Shown: piece after piece, positions 8,539 through 16,998 of the stretch
Layout: each line of letters opens with the position of its first letter
Position numbering within the stretch: the stretch's first letter is position 1
NCBI RefSeq assembly: GCF_000372745.1
Contig: NZ_KB889585.1
Location: 62,001 to 126,000 of the forward strand
Length of the DNA: 64,000 nucleotides
Source of the DNA: Embleya scabrispora DSM 41855
Lineage (GTDB): Bacteria; Actinomycetota; Actinomycetes; Streptomycetales; Streptomycetaceae
Reading direction: 5' to 3'
The notes under the pieces: model-generated
What the model was told of the DNA's origin: nothing
What the model saw: the letters and a program-made list of their open reading frames with translations, nothing else
Databases searched by the model: none
Made by a program: the position numbers and the translations under genes

Positions 8539-9717
8539 GTGCATCACCTGTACGCCTGGCTCCGTGGACGGCCCCTGCTCGTGGACGGAGCGTGGGCGCT
8601 GCTGCTGCTCATGTTCGGCCTGTTCGAGGTGATCATCGACCAGCCCGGGCCGCCCGACATCCCACATCTGATCGCGCTCGGCACGATGTCGATCGTGCTG
8701 TTGATCCGCCGGCGCAATCCCACCCTCGCGCTGGTGGTCACCCTCGCGATCGGCGCCTTCCAGCTCTTCGACGACATACCGCCCGGCCTGGAGGCGCTCG
8801 CGATGCCCGCGATCGCCTACAGCGCCGCCGCGTACAGCCCGCGCTGGGCCTCGCGCACCGCGCTCGTCGGCGGCGTACTCGCGCCGATCGCGGCGATGCT
8901 GCGCTGGTGGGACAACCCGGATGTGCCGACCACCGGCATCGTCTTCTTCACGCTGTTGCTGATGGGCCCCTTCGTGATCGCGTGGGTGCTGGGCGACTCG
9001 ATGCGTACCCGGCGGGCCTACTACGTCGAGTTGGAGGACCGCGCCGACCGGCTGGAGCGTGAGCGGGACCAGCAGGCGCAGATCGCCGCGGCGAGCGAGC
9101 GGGCCCGGATCGCGCGCGAGCTGCACGACGTGGTCGCGCACAACGTGTCGGTGATGGTGGTGCAGGCCGACGGCGCGGCGTACGCGCTGGACGGTGCCCC
9201 CGAGCTGACCCGCGAGGCGCTCGGCACGATCTCCGCCACCGGCCGCGAGGCGCTCGCCGAGATGCGCCGACTGCTGGGCGTGCTGCGCTCGCAGAACGAG
9301 GGCGACGCCTTCGTCCCGCAACCGGGTGTCGAACAGTTGGAAGACCTCCTGGAGCGGGTGCGCAGCGCGGGCCTGCCGGTCGACCTGACCGTCGAGGGGG
9401 TGCCGGTCGAGTTGCCCCAGGGCGTCGCGTTGACTGTGTACCGGATCGTCCAGGAGGCACTGACCAACACTCGCAAGCACGGTGGGCCCGACGTCAAGGC
9501 GCTGGTGCGACTGCGCTATCTCGGCGAGGACGTCGAACTGGACGTGGGCGACGACGGTCGGGGCGCGGCCGCTCCCGGTGACGGGATGGGCCACGGCCTG
9601 GTCGGCATGGGCGAGCGGGTCGCGCTGTTCGGCGGCCGGCTGGATACCGGGCCCCGCTCCGGCGGCGGCTGGCAGGTCCGGGCCCGACTGCCGGTACGCC
9701 CGGGGGAGGGCCTCTGA
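8539..9717 (+). CDS. Sensor histidine kinase, NarL-partner type (first of tandem pair)
   Basis: The product has 392 residues. An N-terminal sensor of about five hydrophobic segments (to residue about 152) has almost no extracytoplasmic loop, so it likely senses within the membrane. A coiled linker leads to a HisKA_3 domain with the phosphoacceptor His196 in ARELHDVVAHNVSVM. A HATPase_c domain follows with NTRKHGG (N box) and GDDGRGAAAPGDGMGHGLVGMGERV (G boxes). It would phosphorylate a NarL/LuxR-type regulator; one is encoded after the second kinase. The GTG start aligns residue for residue with the start of the paralogue (YAWLR). The kinase core is nearly identical in DNA to that of the next gene while the sensor has diverged. 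Confidence 0.9.
   Translation: MHHLYAWLRGRPLLVDGAWALLLLMFGLFEVIIDQPGPPDIPHLIALGTMSIVLLIRRRNPTLALVVTLAIGAFQLFDDIPPGLEALAMPAIAYSAAAYSPRWASRTALVGGVLAPIAAMLRWWDNPDVPTTGIVFFTLLLMGPFVIAWVLGDSMRTRRAYYVELEDRADRLERERDQQAQIAAASERARIARELHDVVAHNVSVMVVQADGAAYALDGAPELTREALGTISATGREALAEMRRLLGVLRSQNEGDAFVPQPGVEQLEDLLERVRSAGLPVDLTVEGVPVELPQGVALTVYRIVQEALTNTRKHGGPDVKALVRLRYLGEDVELDVGDDGRGAAAPGDGMGHGLVGMGERVALFGGRLDTGPRSGGGWQVRARLPVRPGEGL
9061..9176 (+). repeat. Near-identical kinase-core segment, copy 1
   Basis: This segment matches 10361-10476 with only two base differences, including an exact 80-bp run (9097-9176). It encodes the coiled linker and the HisKA_3 phosphoacceptor region. The two copies are exactly 1300 bp apart. 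Confidence 0.85.
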
Positions 9718-9796
9718 GCCGTCCCCGCGGCACCAGGGGTGTGCGCGCGGCGTCGTCGAATGCGACTTGTGGCGGAGTGATGATTCGGTACGTCGG

Positions 9797-9829
9797 TTGA
9801 CGCGCGAACGGCCCCGCGCCACGTAGCGT
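9797..9829 (+). promoter_or_regulatory. Promoter of the second histidine kinase gene
   Basis: TTGACG (9797-9802) and TAGCGT (9824-9829) are a -35/-10 pair, with a long 21-nt spacer. The -10 box is 6 nt before the GTG at 9836, so the transcript is probably leaderless. The second kinase and the regulator can thus be expressed without the first kinase. Confidence 0.5.
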
Positions 9830-9835
9830 CGAAGT

Positions 9836-11068
9836 GTGCAACGAATCTATGCGTGGCTGCGAGCACACCCCCTGTGGGTCGACTCCGTGTGCACGATTCC
9901 GGTCCTCGGCCTCGCACTGCTCCAGGTCGTGGAGGACCCCGCCGCACCCGTGCCGCGCTGGTGGTGGCTCGTGATCGTGGTGCTGCTCAGCCTGGGCATG
10001 GTGCTGCACCGGGTGCGCCCGATGACCGCGACCGCCCTGGTCGTGGTCGGCGGGTTGATGCAGCTGGTCTGGGACGGCACGCTCACCTCGGCCAACTACG
10101 CGATGCTCGTCGCTTTGTACACGGCCGCCAAGTCCGGCCCCCGATGGCTCTCGCGCATCGGGCTCGCGATGGTCCTGCTCGGGCCGGCGATCCTGCTCGC
10201 GCGCTTCCCGGAATCGAGTGATTCCTCGTTCCGCGACAACGTCATCGGTTTCGGCTTCCTCGTGGTGTTGCTGGCGATCGCGTGGGTGTTGGGCGATTCG
10301 ATGCGTACCCGGCGGGCGTTCTACGCCGAGTTGGAGGAGCGGGCCACCCGGCTGGAGTTCGAGCGGGACCAGCAGGCGCAGATCGCCGCGGCGGCCGAGC
10401 GGGCCCGGATCGCGCGCGAGCTGCACGACGTGGTCGCGCACAACGTGTCGGTGATGGTGGTGCAGGCCGACGGCGCCGCGTACGCGATCGAGTCGTCGCC
10501 GGACCAGGCCCGCGAGGCGCTGGGCACGATCGCGGCGACCGGACGTGAGGCGCTCGCCGAGATGCGCCGACTGCTCGGGGTGCTGCGCTCGCAGACCGAG
10601 ACCGGGGCGTACGTGCCGCAGCCGGGTGTCGAGCAACTCGGCGAATTGGTCGAGCAGGTGCGCACCACCGGCCTCAACGTCGAACTCCGGGTCGAGGGGG
10701 TGCCGGTCGAACTGCCGCAGAGCGTCGCGCTGACCGCGTACCGCATCGTGCAGGAGGCGCTGACCAACACGCGCAAACACGCCGGCCCCGATGCCACCGC
10801 AACCGTCGGCGTCGGCTACGGGGAAGATGGGCTCGAAATGGAGATCAGCGACGACGGCCGAGGCGCCGCGGCCCCCGGTGACGGGATGGGCCACGGTCTG
10901 GTCGGCATGCGCGAGCGGGTCGCGATGCTGGGTGGTCGGTTGCGCACCGGACCGAGCATCGAAGGCGGGTGGTCGGTCAGCGCGATGCTGCCCTACGCCG
11001 CCCGCCCCGAATCCTCCTCCATCTCCTCCGGTACGCCCACCAGGACGACTCTTCAAGGAGCTCAGTGA
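9836..11068 (+). CDS. Sensor histidine kinase (second of tandem pair)
   Basis: This 410-residue paralogue of the preceding kinase has the same layout: a multi-span membrane sensor (to about residue 153), a coiled linker, HisKA_3 with His197 in ARELHDVVAHNVSVM, and HATPase_c with NTRKHAG and DDGRGAAAPGDGMGHGLVGM. The sensor half shares only short motifs with the first kinase (YAWLR, GDSMRTRRA), so the two likely sense different inputs. The stop overlaps the start of the regulator gene by 4 bp (GTGA), which makes this kinase the cognate partner by translation coupling. Confidence 0.9.
   Translation: MQRIYAWLRAHPLWVDSVCTIPVLGLALLQVVEDPAAPVPRWWWLVIVVLLSLGMVLHRVRPMTATALVVVGGLMQLVWDGTLTSANYAMLVALYTAAKSGPRWLSRIGLAMVLLGPAILLARFPESSDSSFRDNVIGFGFLVVLLAIAWVLGDSMRTRRAFYAELEERATRLEFERDQQAQIAAAAERARIARELHDVVAHNVSVMVVQADGAAYAIESSPDQAREALGTIAATGREALAEMRRLLGVLRSQTETGAYVPQPGVEQLGELVEQVRTTGLNVELRVEGVPVELPQSVALTAYRIVQEALTNTRKHAGPDATATVGVGYGEDGLEMEISDDGRGAAAPGDGMGHGLVGMRERVAMLGGRLRTGPSIEGGWSVSAMLPYAARPESSSISSGTPTRTTLQGAQ
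10361..10476 (+). repeat. Near-identical kinase-core segment, copy 2
   Basis: Partner of 9061-9176; see that entry. Flanking sensor-coding sequence is far less similar. Confidence 0.85.
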
Positions 11069-11763
11069 GCATCAAGGTGATGCTGGTCGACGACCAGGAA
11101 TTGCTGCGGACCGGCTTCACCATGGTGTTGCAGGCCCAGCCGGACATGAGCGTGGTCGCCGAGGCCGGCGACGGGGTCGAGGCACTGGACAAGCTTCGGC
11201 ACGTGGACGTGGACGTGGTCCTGATGGACGTGCGGATGCCGCGGATGGACGGCGTCGAGGCGTGTCGGCGGATCTGTGCCGAGGGCGGTGAGAACTCGCT
11301 CGTGCTGCCCGAGGGCCGGCTGCGGCCCAAGGTGCTCATGCTGACCACCTTCGACCTGGACGAGTACGCGTTCGCCGCGCTCAAGGCCGGGGCCAGCGGC
11401 TTCCTGCTCAAGGACGTCCCGCCGCCGGAGCTGCTGTCCGGGATCCGGGCGGTGGCCTCCGGCGACGCGGTGGTCGCGCCGAGCACGACCAAGCGCCTGC
11501 TCGACCGGTTCGCGCCGATCCTGCCCAGCGACCACGAGCCGCGGCCGGACGTGGTGGACGCGCTCACCGAGCGCGAGTTGGAGGTGATGATGCTGGTCGC
11601 CCAGGGCCTGTCCAACGCGGAGATCGCCCAGCGGCTGTTCCTGTCCGAGGCCACCATCAAGACCCACGTCGGCCGGATCCTGATGAAGCTCGGGCTGCGC
11701 GACCGGGTCCAGGTCGTGGTGCTCGCGTACGAGACCGGACTGGTCAAGGCCCGGGGGCGGTAG
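11065..11763 (+). CDS. Response regulator, NarL/FixJ family
   Basis: The product has 232 residues. The receiver domain has the acidic pair Asp9-Asp10, the phosphoacceptor Asp55 in VVLMDVRMPRMDG, Thr in MLTTFD, and Lys in LLKDVPP. A small insertion (about residues 72-84, ENSLVLPEGRLRP) lengthens one receiver loop. A LuxR-type HTH follows (LTERELEVMMLVAQGLSNAEIAQRL and ATIKTHVGRILMKL). It is translated with the second kinase through a GTGA overlap and can probably be served by both kinases, since their catalytic cores are nearly the same. Target genes are unknown. Confidence 0.9.
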   Translation: MSIKVMLVDDQELLRTGFTMVLQAQPDMSVVAEAGDGVEALDKLRHVDVDVVLMDVRMPRMDGVEACRRICAEGGENSLVLPEGRLRPKVLMLTTFDLDEYAFAALKAGASGFLLKDVPPPELLSGIRAVASGDAVVAPSTTKRLLDRFAPILPSDHEPRPDVVDALTERELEVMMLVAQGLSNAEIAQRLFLSEATIKTHVGRILMKLGLRDRVQVVVLAYETGLVKARGR

Positions 11764-11773
11764 ACCCGTCGAT

Positions 11774-11806
11774 CACACCCGCACGCGGATCCCGCGTGCG
11801 GGTGTG
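11774..11806. terminator. Bidirectional hairpin between the regulator and SDR genes
   Basis: Perfect 15-bp arms (CACACCCGCACGCGG and its complement) enclose a 3-nt loop. It fills the gap between two convergent stop codons. Confidence 0.8.
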
Positions 11807-11819
11807 CCCGTGCGGTGGC

Positions 11820-12629
11820 TCAGTCGGTGTAGAAGCCGCCGTCCGGATGCAGCATCTCGCCGGTGAAGTAGGACGACTGGTCGCTCGCCAGGAACAGCGC
11901 CGCGTTGGCCACCTCGCGGGCGCTGCCCATCCGACCCAGCGGCACGCTGCCGAGCAGGCGCTGCTCGAGTTCGGGCATCCCGCGCAGGACCGCGGTCATG
12001 TTGGTCTCGATGAAGCCCGGACCGATCGCGTTGACCCGGATTCCGGCCGGCCCCAGCACGAGCGCGGCCTGCTTGGTCAGCATCCACACGCCCGCCTTGG
12101 ACACGGAGTAGGCCGCCGAGCCCGCCTCGGGGTGCTTCGCGGCGATCGAGGCGATGGTGATGATCGAGCCGCGTCGGCCCTGGGCCACCATCCAGCGCGC
12201 GGCGGCCTGGACCGCGAGCAGCGTGCCGGTCAGGTTCACGTCGAGCACGCGCTGCCACTCGGCGAGCGGGCTGTCCACGAATCGCTTGATCGGGTCCCGC
12301 TCGGTCGCTGCCGTGTTGCCGGGTCGGCCGCTGACGTAGTCCGCCGTGCTGATGCCCGCCGCGGTGACCAGGACGTCGATCGCTCCGAACGTGTCGATCG
12401 CGTGCTGCATCACCGTCCCGGTGTCGGTCGGGCTGCTCGCGTCGGTGTGCATGTAGGTGGCCCGCCGGCCGCGCTTCTCGACCGCCTCGATGGTGCCGAT
12501 CGCGGCCTCGTCCAGGAGGTCGGCGATCACGATGTCGGCGCCCTCCTCGGCGAAGCGCTCGCAACACGCGCGGCCGATTCCGTTGGCGCCGCCGGTGACC
12601 ACGGCGACCTTCCCGTCGAGCTGTCCCAT
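11820..12629 (-). CDS. SDR family NAD(P)-dependent oxidoreductase
   Basis: This 269-residue classical short-chain dehydrogenase has the nucleotide motif TGGANGIG (residues 12-19), NAG-like TAAGIS, the catalytic serine in IASIAAKH, and YSVSK with the catalytic Tyr and Lys. RVNAIGPGFIETNM is the usual family segment. An unusual insertion after TAAGIS (VSGRPGNTAATERDPIKRFVDSP) enlarges the region near the active-site entrance. The start at 12629 (MGQLDGKVAV) has a GGAG ribosome site; upstream residues in the open frame are intergenic. It is divergent from a cupin-P450 pair across 144 bp, which suggests shared control. The substrate is unknown. Confidence 0.9.
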   Translation of the reverse strand: MGQLDGKVAVVTGGANGIGRACCERFAEEGADIVIADLLDEAAIGTIEAVEKRGRRATYMHTDASSPTDTGTVMQHAIDTFGAIDVLVTAAGISTADYVSGRPGNTAATERDPIKRFVDSPLAEWQRVLDVNLTGTLLAVQAAARWMVAQGRRGSIITIASIAAKHPEAGSAAYSVSKAGVWMLTKQAALVLGPAGIRVNAIGPGFIETNMTAVLRGMPELEQRLLGSVPLGRMGSAREVANAALFLASDQSSYFTGEMLHPDGGFYTD

Positions 12630-12658
12630 CTTCCGCTCCCCATCCCCGTCCCCGACGT

Positions 12659-12742
12659 ACACATGTGCGATCGATGATGTTGCCCATCGCGCGCGACCCT
12701 CGAAACTCACCGGCCCTTGAGGCATGCTGTTACACCGTTACA
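12659..12742. promoter_or_regulatory. Divergent control region between SDR and cupin-P450 genes
   Basis: The 144-bp gap holds the palindrome CACATGTG and a direct repeat GTTACA at 12729-12734 and 12737-12742 (8-bp phase). These are candidate operator or activator sites. No regulator gene is adjacent. Confidence 0.4.
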
Positions 12743-12773
12743 GGAGCAGTGATCGCCTCCGGGAGGAAACCGC

Positions 12774-13232
12774 ATGACCACCACCGAGACCGGACGCCCC
12801 GCCGTGCACATCGGAGCCGAGGACCTGCCGTTCGTCGAGATCGGCGGCGGCAACAAGCTCAAGGTGCTGTGCGTCAAGGAAGAGGAGGGCCTGTGGATCG
12901 TGGAGAACGTCTTCCAGCCCGGCTTCGCCGTCGAAACGCACCGGCACACCGGCCCCGTCTACGGCTACACCGTGTCCGGCGCCTGGAAATACGTCGAGTA
13001 CGACTACGTCAACCGGGCCGGCTCGTTCCTGTACGAGCCCGCCGGCTCCGTGCACACGCTCACCTGCGTCGAGCCCGACACCCGGGTGTGGTTCCAGATG
13101 TACGGCGCCAACCTCAACCTGGACGCCGAGGGCAACATCACCTCGGTGACCGACGGCGCGGGCACGCTGCGCGCCTACTACGCCCTGTGCGAGGCACAGG
13201 GTTTCGGCCGGCCGAACGTGGTCGTGGGCTGA
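12774..13232 (+). CDS. Cupin protein, 2,4'-dihydroxyacetophenone dioxygenase-like
   Basis: This 152-residue single-domain cupin has a first motif THRHTGPVYGYTVSG (His56 and His58 as metal ligands) and a second motif EPAGSVHTL (His94). The sequence resembles the 2,4'-dihydroxyacetophenone dioxygenase group, which cleaves a C-C bond next to a keto group using non-haem iron. The assignment is to the family, not the substrate. A strong GGGAGGAAA ribosome site precedes the ATG. The P450 gene begins 34 bp downstream on the same strand, so the two are probably one operon, divergent from an SDR. Confidence 0.75.
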   Translation: MTTTETGRPAVHIGAEDLPFVEIGGGNKLKVLCVKEEEGLWIVENVFQPGFAVETHRHTGPVYGYTVSGAWKYVEYDYVNRAGSFLYEPAGSVHTLTCVEPDTRVWFQMYGANLNLDAEGNITSVTDGAGTLRAYYALCEAQGFGRPNVVVG

Positions 13233-13266
13233 CAAGGGTGCCATCCGAGGCCGCAAGGGAGATGTC

Positions 13267-14448
13267 ATGACCGTCACGCCCGCCCCGACCGGACCCGACC
13301 TCTACAGCCCCGAGCTGTATCTCGACGGCCCGCCGCACGCGCTGTTCGCCGAGTTGCGCCGGACCGACCCCGTGCACTGGCAGGACATCCCGGGACAACC
13401 GGGGTACTGGGCCGTGCTCCGGCACGCCGACGTCGAGTACGTGTCGCAGAACCCGGCGATCTTCTCCGCCGAGGCCGGCGGGATCATCCTGGAGGACCTC
13501 GAACCCGAGCGACTCGAAGCCCTGCGCGGCACGCTGCTGTCGATGGACCCGCCGCGCCATCGCGCGTACCGCAAGCCGCTGGTGAAGTCCTTCACCGCGA
13601 AGGTGGTCGGCGGCATGGAGGACCGGATCCGGACCATCTGCCGGGAGATCTTCGCGCGGGTGGGCACCGGTGACGTCGAGTTCGTGCACGACGTCACCTC
13701 CAGCCTGCCGACCCAGGTGATCGGCGAGCTGATGGGCCTGCCGCCGGCCGACTGGGACCACATCCACGCGCTCGCCGAGCGCAACACGGCGGGCGAGGGC
13801 GGCGGGGCGGCGATCGAGATGGCCCGCTACGCCATCGGCTTCGCCGCCTCGCGCCGGGCCGAGGAGCCGCGCGAGGACATCACCTCGCTGATCCTGGAGT
13901 CCGAGTTCGGCGGCCGGATGATGACCGACCTCGACTTCGGCCAGTTCTTCGTGCAGCTGGTCACGGCCGGTAACGACACCACCAAGACCATGCTGTCCGC
14001 CGGCCTGCACGCGCTGCTGACCCACCCCGACCAGCTCGCGGCGCTGCGCGCGGACCCCGCGCTGATCCCGGGCGCGGTCGAGGAGATCCTGCGCTGGGCC
14101 AACCCGCTGCACTATTTCCGCCGCACCGCCACCCGGGACACCGAACTGCGCGGCGTGTCGATCAAGGCGGGCGACAAGGTGGCCATGTACTACACGTCCG
14201 CGAATCGCGACGAGGAGGTCTTCACCGACCCGCAGCGCTTCGACATCACCCGCAGGCCCAACCCGCACCTGTCCTTCGGCTTCGCCGAACACTTCTGCCT
14301 GGGCGTGCACATCGCGCGCCTGGAGGGACGGGTGTTCTTCGAGGAGCTGCTCGCGACCCATGCCACGATCGAGGCGACCGGCGAGCCGGAGCGGCTGCGC
14401 TCGAACCTCAACAACGCGCTCACCCGATTGCCGGTCCGGCTCGGCTAG
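13267..14448 (+). CDS. Cytochrome P450
   Basis: The product has 393 residues, typical of soluble bacterial P450s. The I-helix oxygen-activating motif is AGNDTT (234-239), the K-helix ExxR is E273-R276, and the haem ligand is Cys344 in HLSFGFAEHFCLGVHIAR. The usual FGxGxHxC reads FGFAEHFC here, with Ala and Glu in place of Gly and a variable residue. The PPRHRAYRKPLVKSFT segment is the C-helix haem-propionate region. The AGNDTT form recalls steroid- and lipid-oxidising groups, but substrate cannot be assigned. Electrons must come from a ferredoxin and reductase encoded elsewhere, since none is adjacent. It follows the cupin gene closely. Confidence 0.92.
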   Translation: MTVTPAPTGPDLYSPELYLDGPPHALFAELRRTDPVHWQDIPGQPGYWAVLRHADVEYVSQNPAIFSAEAGGIILEDLEPERLEALRGTLLSMDPPRHRAYRKPLVKSFTAKVVGGMEDRIRTICREIFARVGTGDVEFVHDVTSSLPTQVIGELMGLPPADWDHIHALAERNTAGEGGGAAIEMARYAIGFAASRRAEEPREDITSLILESEFGGRMMTDLDFGQFFVQLVTAGNDTTKTMLSAGLHALLTHPDQLAALRADPALIPGAVEEILRWANPLHYFRRTATRDTELRGVSIKAGDKVAMYYTSANRDEEVFTDPQRFDITRRPNPHLSFGFAEHFCLGVHIARLEGRVFFEELLATHATIEATGEPERLRSNLNNALTRLPVRLG

Positions 14449-14461
14449 GGCACCGTCCACC

Positions 14462-14526
14462 GGACCGGACCGGACCGGGCCCGGGGGCGGCGGTGACCTT
14501 CGGCGACCTTCGGTGACCGTCGGTCG
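14462..14526 (+). repeat. Short tandem repeats downstream of the P450 gene
   Basis: A 5-bp GGACC array (14462-14477) is followed by three tandem copies of a 10-bp unit, CGGTGACCTT with variants (14491-14520). The rest of the 255-bp gap shows no gene. Confidence 0.5.
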
Positions 14527-14703
14527 GGCTGCCCGGAGCCCGCCCGGCGGAGCCCGCCCGCGGAGCCCGATCGCGAGTCCTTCGCGGGATGAGAGGCATG
14601 CGAAGGCGGTCGAAAGGGGACACATAAGCGACCGACTCGGGGAAAGAAGAGGGCCGAACCCTCGCACCCTGGTCAATCGTCACCGGTCTCCGGGAGGCTC
14701 CCC

Positions 14704-15138
14704 ATGGGCAGCCGTCAGCTGGTCATACGCGCGAGTCGACGCTGCGCGCTCGCGGTCGCCGCGATCGGGATCGTCGCGGCGGCCGGGGCCCTGGACGTCG
14801 GCCCCACCCCGTCGCCGTCACCCGAGCGCAGTAGCGCCGCACCAGTGGAATCGACCGCCGACAAGGCCCGCTCGACCTCCTCCGCCTACTCGCTGCAAAC
14901 CCAGGGCGGCCCGCGCAGCGCCCGGGTGGCCCGGGTGGTCACCGGCACGATGTTGTTGACCGGCCTCGTGCTGACCGCGCTCGGCGCGATCGGGATGCGC
15001 GGGCCCGAGCTGATCCGGCACAAGGTCGTGCGCCGCGTCGCGCACCAGGCGGGCTCCACCCGCTATCGGTGGGCGCCGCCGGGCCCGCGGCCGAGCGACG
15101 TGCCGACCAACCCGGGGACCGGCCCGCCCGGCGCGTGA
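14704..15138 (+). CDS. Small membrane protein, unknown function
   Basis: This 144-residue protein has a well-placed GGGAGG ribosome site 6 nt before the ATG. Residues about 13-33 are a membrane span or signal anchor. A Ser/Pro/Thr-rich linker runs to residue 75 and a second span covers about 78-98 (VVTGTMLLTGLVLTALGAIGM). The tail is basic then Pro/Gly-rich. I do not recognise a family. It lies just upstream of the pantothenate/NAD block in the same direction, but 64 bp separate it from the next start, so it may or may not be co-transcribed. Confidence 0.7.
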   Translation: MGSRQLVIRASRRCALAVAAIGIVAAAGALDVGPTPSPSPERSSAAPVESTADKARSTSSAYSLQTQGGPRSARVARVVTGTMLLTGLVLTALGAIGMRGPELIRHKVVRRVAHQAGSTRYRWAPPGPRPSDVPTNPGTGPPGA

Positions 15139-15202
15139 GTACCCTGATCGGGCCAGTACTCGTCCGGTACCCGCCGCGGACTGGAACGGAAGGCTCGCTC
15201 GC

Positions 15203-16141
15203 GTGAACAACGACATCACCGCACGTCCGCATCCGCACGGCCGCTCGCCCGACCCCACCGACCGCCCCGCGCGGCTGCGCGTGGGAGTCGTCGGCACCGG
15301 CCGCGTCGGCCCGACCCTGGCCGCCGCCCTCGCCCTCGCCGGGCACTCGGTGGTGGCCGCCTCCGGCGTCTCGCAGACCTCTCGGCGTCGCGCCGAGGAC
15401 CTGTTGCCGGGCGTCCCGCTGGTCACCCCGCAAGAGGTGATCGCGGCCTCCGACCTGACCCTGCTGACCGTGCCCGACGACGCGCTCGAAGCGCTCGTAC
15501 ACGGCCTGGCCGAGACCGGCGCGATCAAGGCCGGTCAACTCCTGGTGCACGCGTCGGGCCGCTACGGCGTCGACATCCTGGAACCGGCCACGCGCGCCGG
15601 CGCGCTGCCGCTCGCACTACACCCGGTGATGACCTTCACCGGCAGCACGATCGACCTCGAACGGCTGGTCGGCTGCTCCTTCGGGGTCACCTCGCCCGAG
15701 CCGCTGCGCCCGGTCGCCGAGGCGCTCGTGGTGGAGATGGGCGGCGAACCGGAGTGGATCGAGGAGCGCGACCGCGCGCTCTACCACGTGGCCCTGGCCA
15801 ACGGCGCGAACCACCTGGTCACCCTCGTCGCGCAGTCGATCGAACTGCTCGGCGCGGCCGGCGTCCGCGCCCCGGGCCGCATGCTCGGACCACTGCTGGG
15901 CGCCGCCCTGGACAACGCGCTGCGAGCCGGCGATCACGCGCTGACCGGACCGGTCGCGCGCGGCGACGCGGGCACCGTGGCCGCGCACGTGAGCGAACTG
16001 CGCCGGGTCTCGCCCGAGGCGCTGGCCGCCTACGTGGCGATGGCCCGACTGACCGCCGACCGGGCGCTGAACGCCGGCCTGCTCAAGGCCGAGGCGGCCG
16101 AGGCGCTGCTGGACGTGCTGGCCGAGGGAGGCCGACCGTGA
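15203..16141 (+). CDS. Rossmann/DUF2520 protein, candidate ketopantoate reductase-like enzyme
   Basis: This 312-residue protein has an N-terminal NAD(P) fold ([25 protein letters not shown], residues 26-50) and a C-terminal all-helical DUF2520 domain (about 165-300, with [15 protein letters not shown]). The layout is the 6-phosphogluconate-dehydrogenase-like fold shared by ketopantoate reductases. A GGAAGG ribosome site precedes the GTG start. The stop overlaps the panC start (GTGA), so it is translated with panC and panD. No panE lies in the window. A reductase role in pantothenate synthesis is therefore plausible but inferred only from fold and operon position. Confidence 0.8.
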   Translation: MNNDITARPHPHGRSPDPTDRPARLRVGVVGTGRVGPTLAAALALAGHSVVAASGVSQTSRRRAEDLLPGVPLVTPQEVIAASDLTLLTVPDDALEALVHGLAETGAIKAGQLLVHASGRYGVDILEPATRAGALPLALHPVMTFTGSTIDLERLVGCSFGVTSPEPLRPVAEALVVEMGGEPEWIEERDRALYHVALANGANHLVTLVAQSIELLGAAGVRAPGRMLGPLLGAALDNALRAGDHALTGPVARGDAGTVAAHVSELRRVSPEALAAYVAMARLTADRALNAGLLKAEAAEALLDVLAEGGRP

Positions 16142-16998
16142 CCGCCGTGCGCCTGGCCCGGACCGCGGCCGAACTCACCGAGGACACCCGGCCGTACGGG
16201 TTGCGCGCGGTGGTGATGACGATGGGCGCGCTGCACCAGGGGCACGCGGCGCTGATCCGCGCGGCGCGCGAGTTCGTCGGCCCGACCGGTCACGTCGTGG
16301 TCACCGTGTTCGTCAACCCGCTCCAGTTCGGCGCGGGCGAGGACCTGGACCGTTACCCGCGCACGTTGGACGCCGACCTGGAACTGAGCGGGGAGGCGGG
16401 CGCCGACGTGGTGTTCGCGCCGTCGGTGGACGAGGTGTACCCGGGCGGCGAGCCGCGGGTGCGGATCACCGCGGGACCCACCGGCGCGGTGCTCGAAGGC
16501 GCCTCCCGGCCCGGCCACTTCGACGGCATGCTCACCGTGGTCGCCAAACTGCTGCACCTGACCGCACCCAAGGTCGCCTTCTTCGGCGAGAAGGACGCCC
16601 AGCAACTCGCGCTGATCCGGCGCATGGTGCGCGACCTGAACTTCCCCGTCGAGATCGTGGGCGTGCCCACCGTCCGCGAACCCGACGGGCTGGCCCGGTC
16701 CAGCCGCAACCGCTACCTGTCCGAGGCCGAGCGGGAGATCGCGCTCTCGCTCAGCCGCGCGCTCGACGCGGGCGCCCGGCGTGCGGGCGACGGTGCGGGC
16801 GCCGTGCGCGCCGCCGCGGAGGACGTGCTGCGCGGCGTGCTGAAACCCGACTATGTGGAGTTGGTCGACATCGACGACTTCACCCCGGTGGCCGCCGATC
16901 ACGCCGGCCCGGCGATCCTGGCGATCGCGGCCCGCGTGGGCGCCACCCGGCTCATCGACAACGCCCGCCTGACGATCACGGGAGTCCCCCGGTCATGA
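16138..16998 (+). CDS. panC: Pantothenate synthetase
   Basis: PanC joins pantoate and beta-alanine using ATP through a pantoyl-adenylate. The 286-residue product has [15 protein letters not shown], with the two histidines of the nucleotidyl-transferase HxGH site, then [20 protein letters not shown] for pantoate binding, [10 protein letters not shown], and RSSRNRYLS near the C-terminus. All are family hallmarks. The GTG start overlaps the DUF2520 gene stop, and its own stop overlaps the panD start, so the block is translationally coupled. The next enzyme, PanD, supplies the beta-alanine. Confidence 0.97.
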   Translation: MTAVRLARTAAELTEDTRPYGLRAVVMTMGALHQGHAALIRAAREFVGPTGHVVVTVFVNPLQFGAGEDLDRYPRTLDADLELSGEAGADVVFAPSVDEVYPGGEPRVRITAGPTGAVLEGASRPGHFDGMLTVVAKLLHLTAPKVAFFGEKDAQQLALIRRMVRDLNFPVEIVGVPTVREPDGLARSSRNRYLSEAEREIALSLSRALDAGARRAGDGAGAVRAAAEDVLRGVLKPDYVELVDIDDFTPVAADHAGPAILAIAARVGATRLIDNARLTITGVPRS

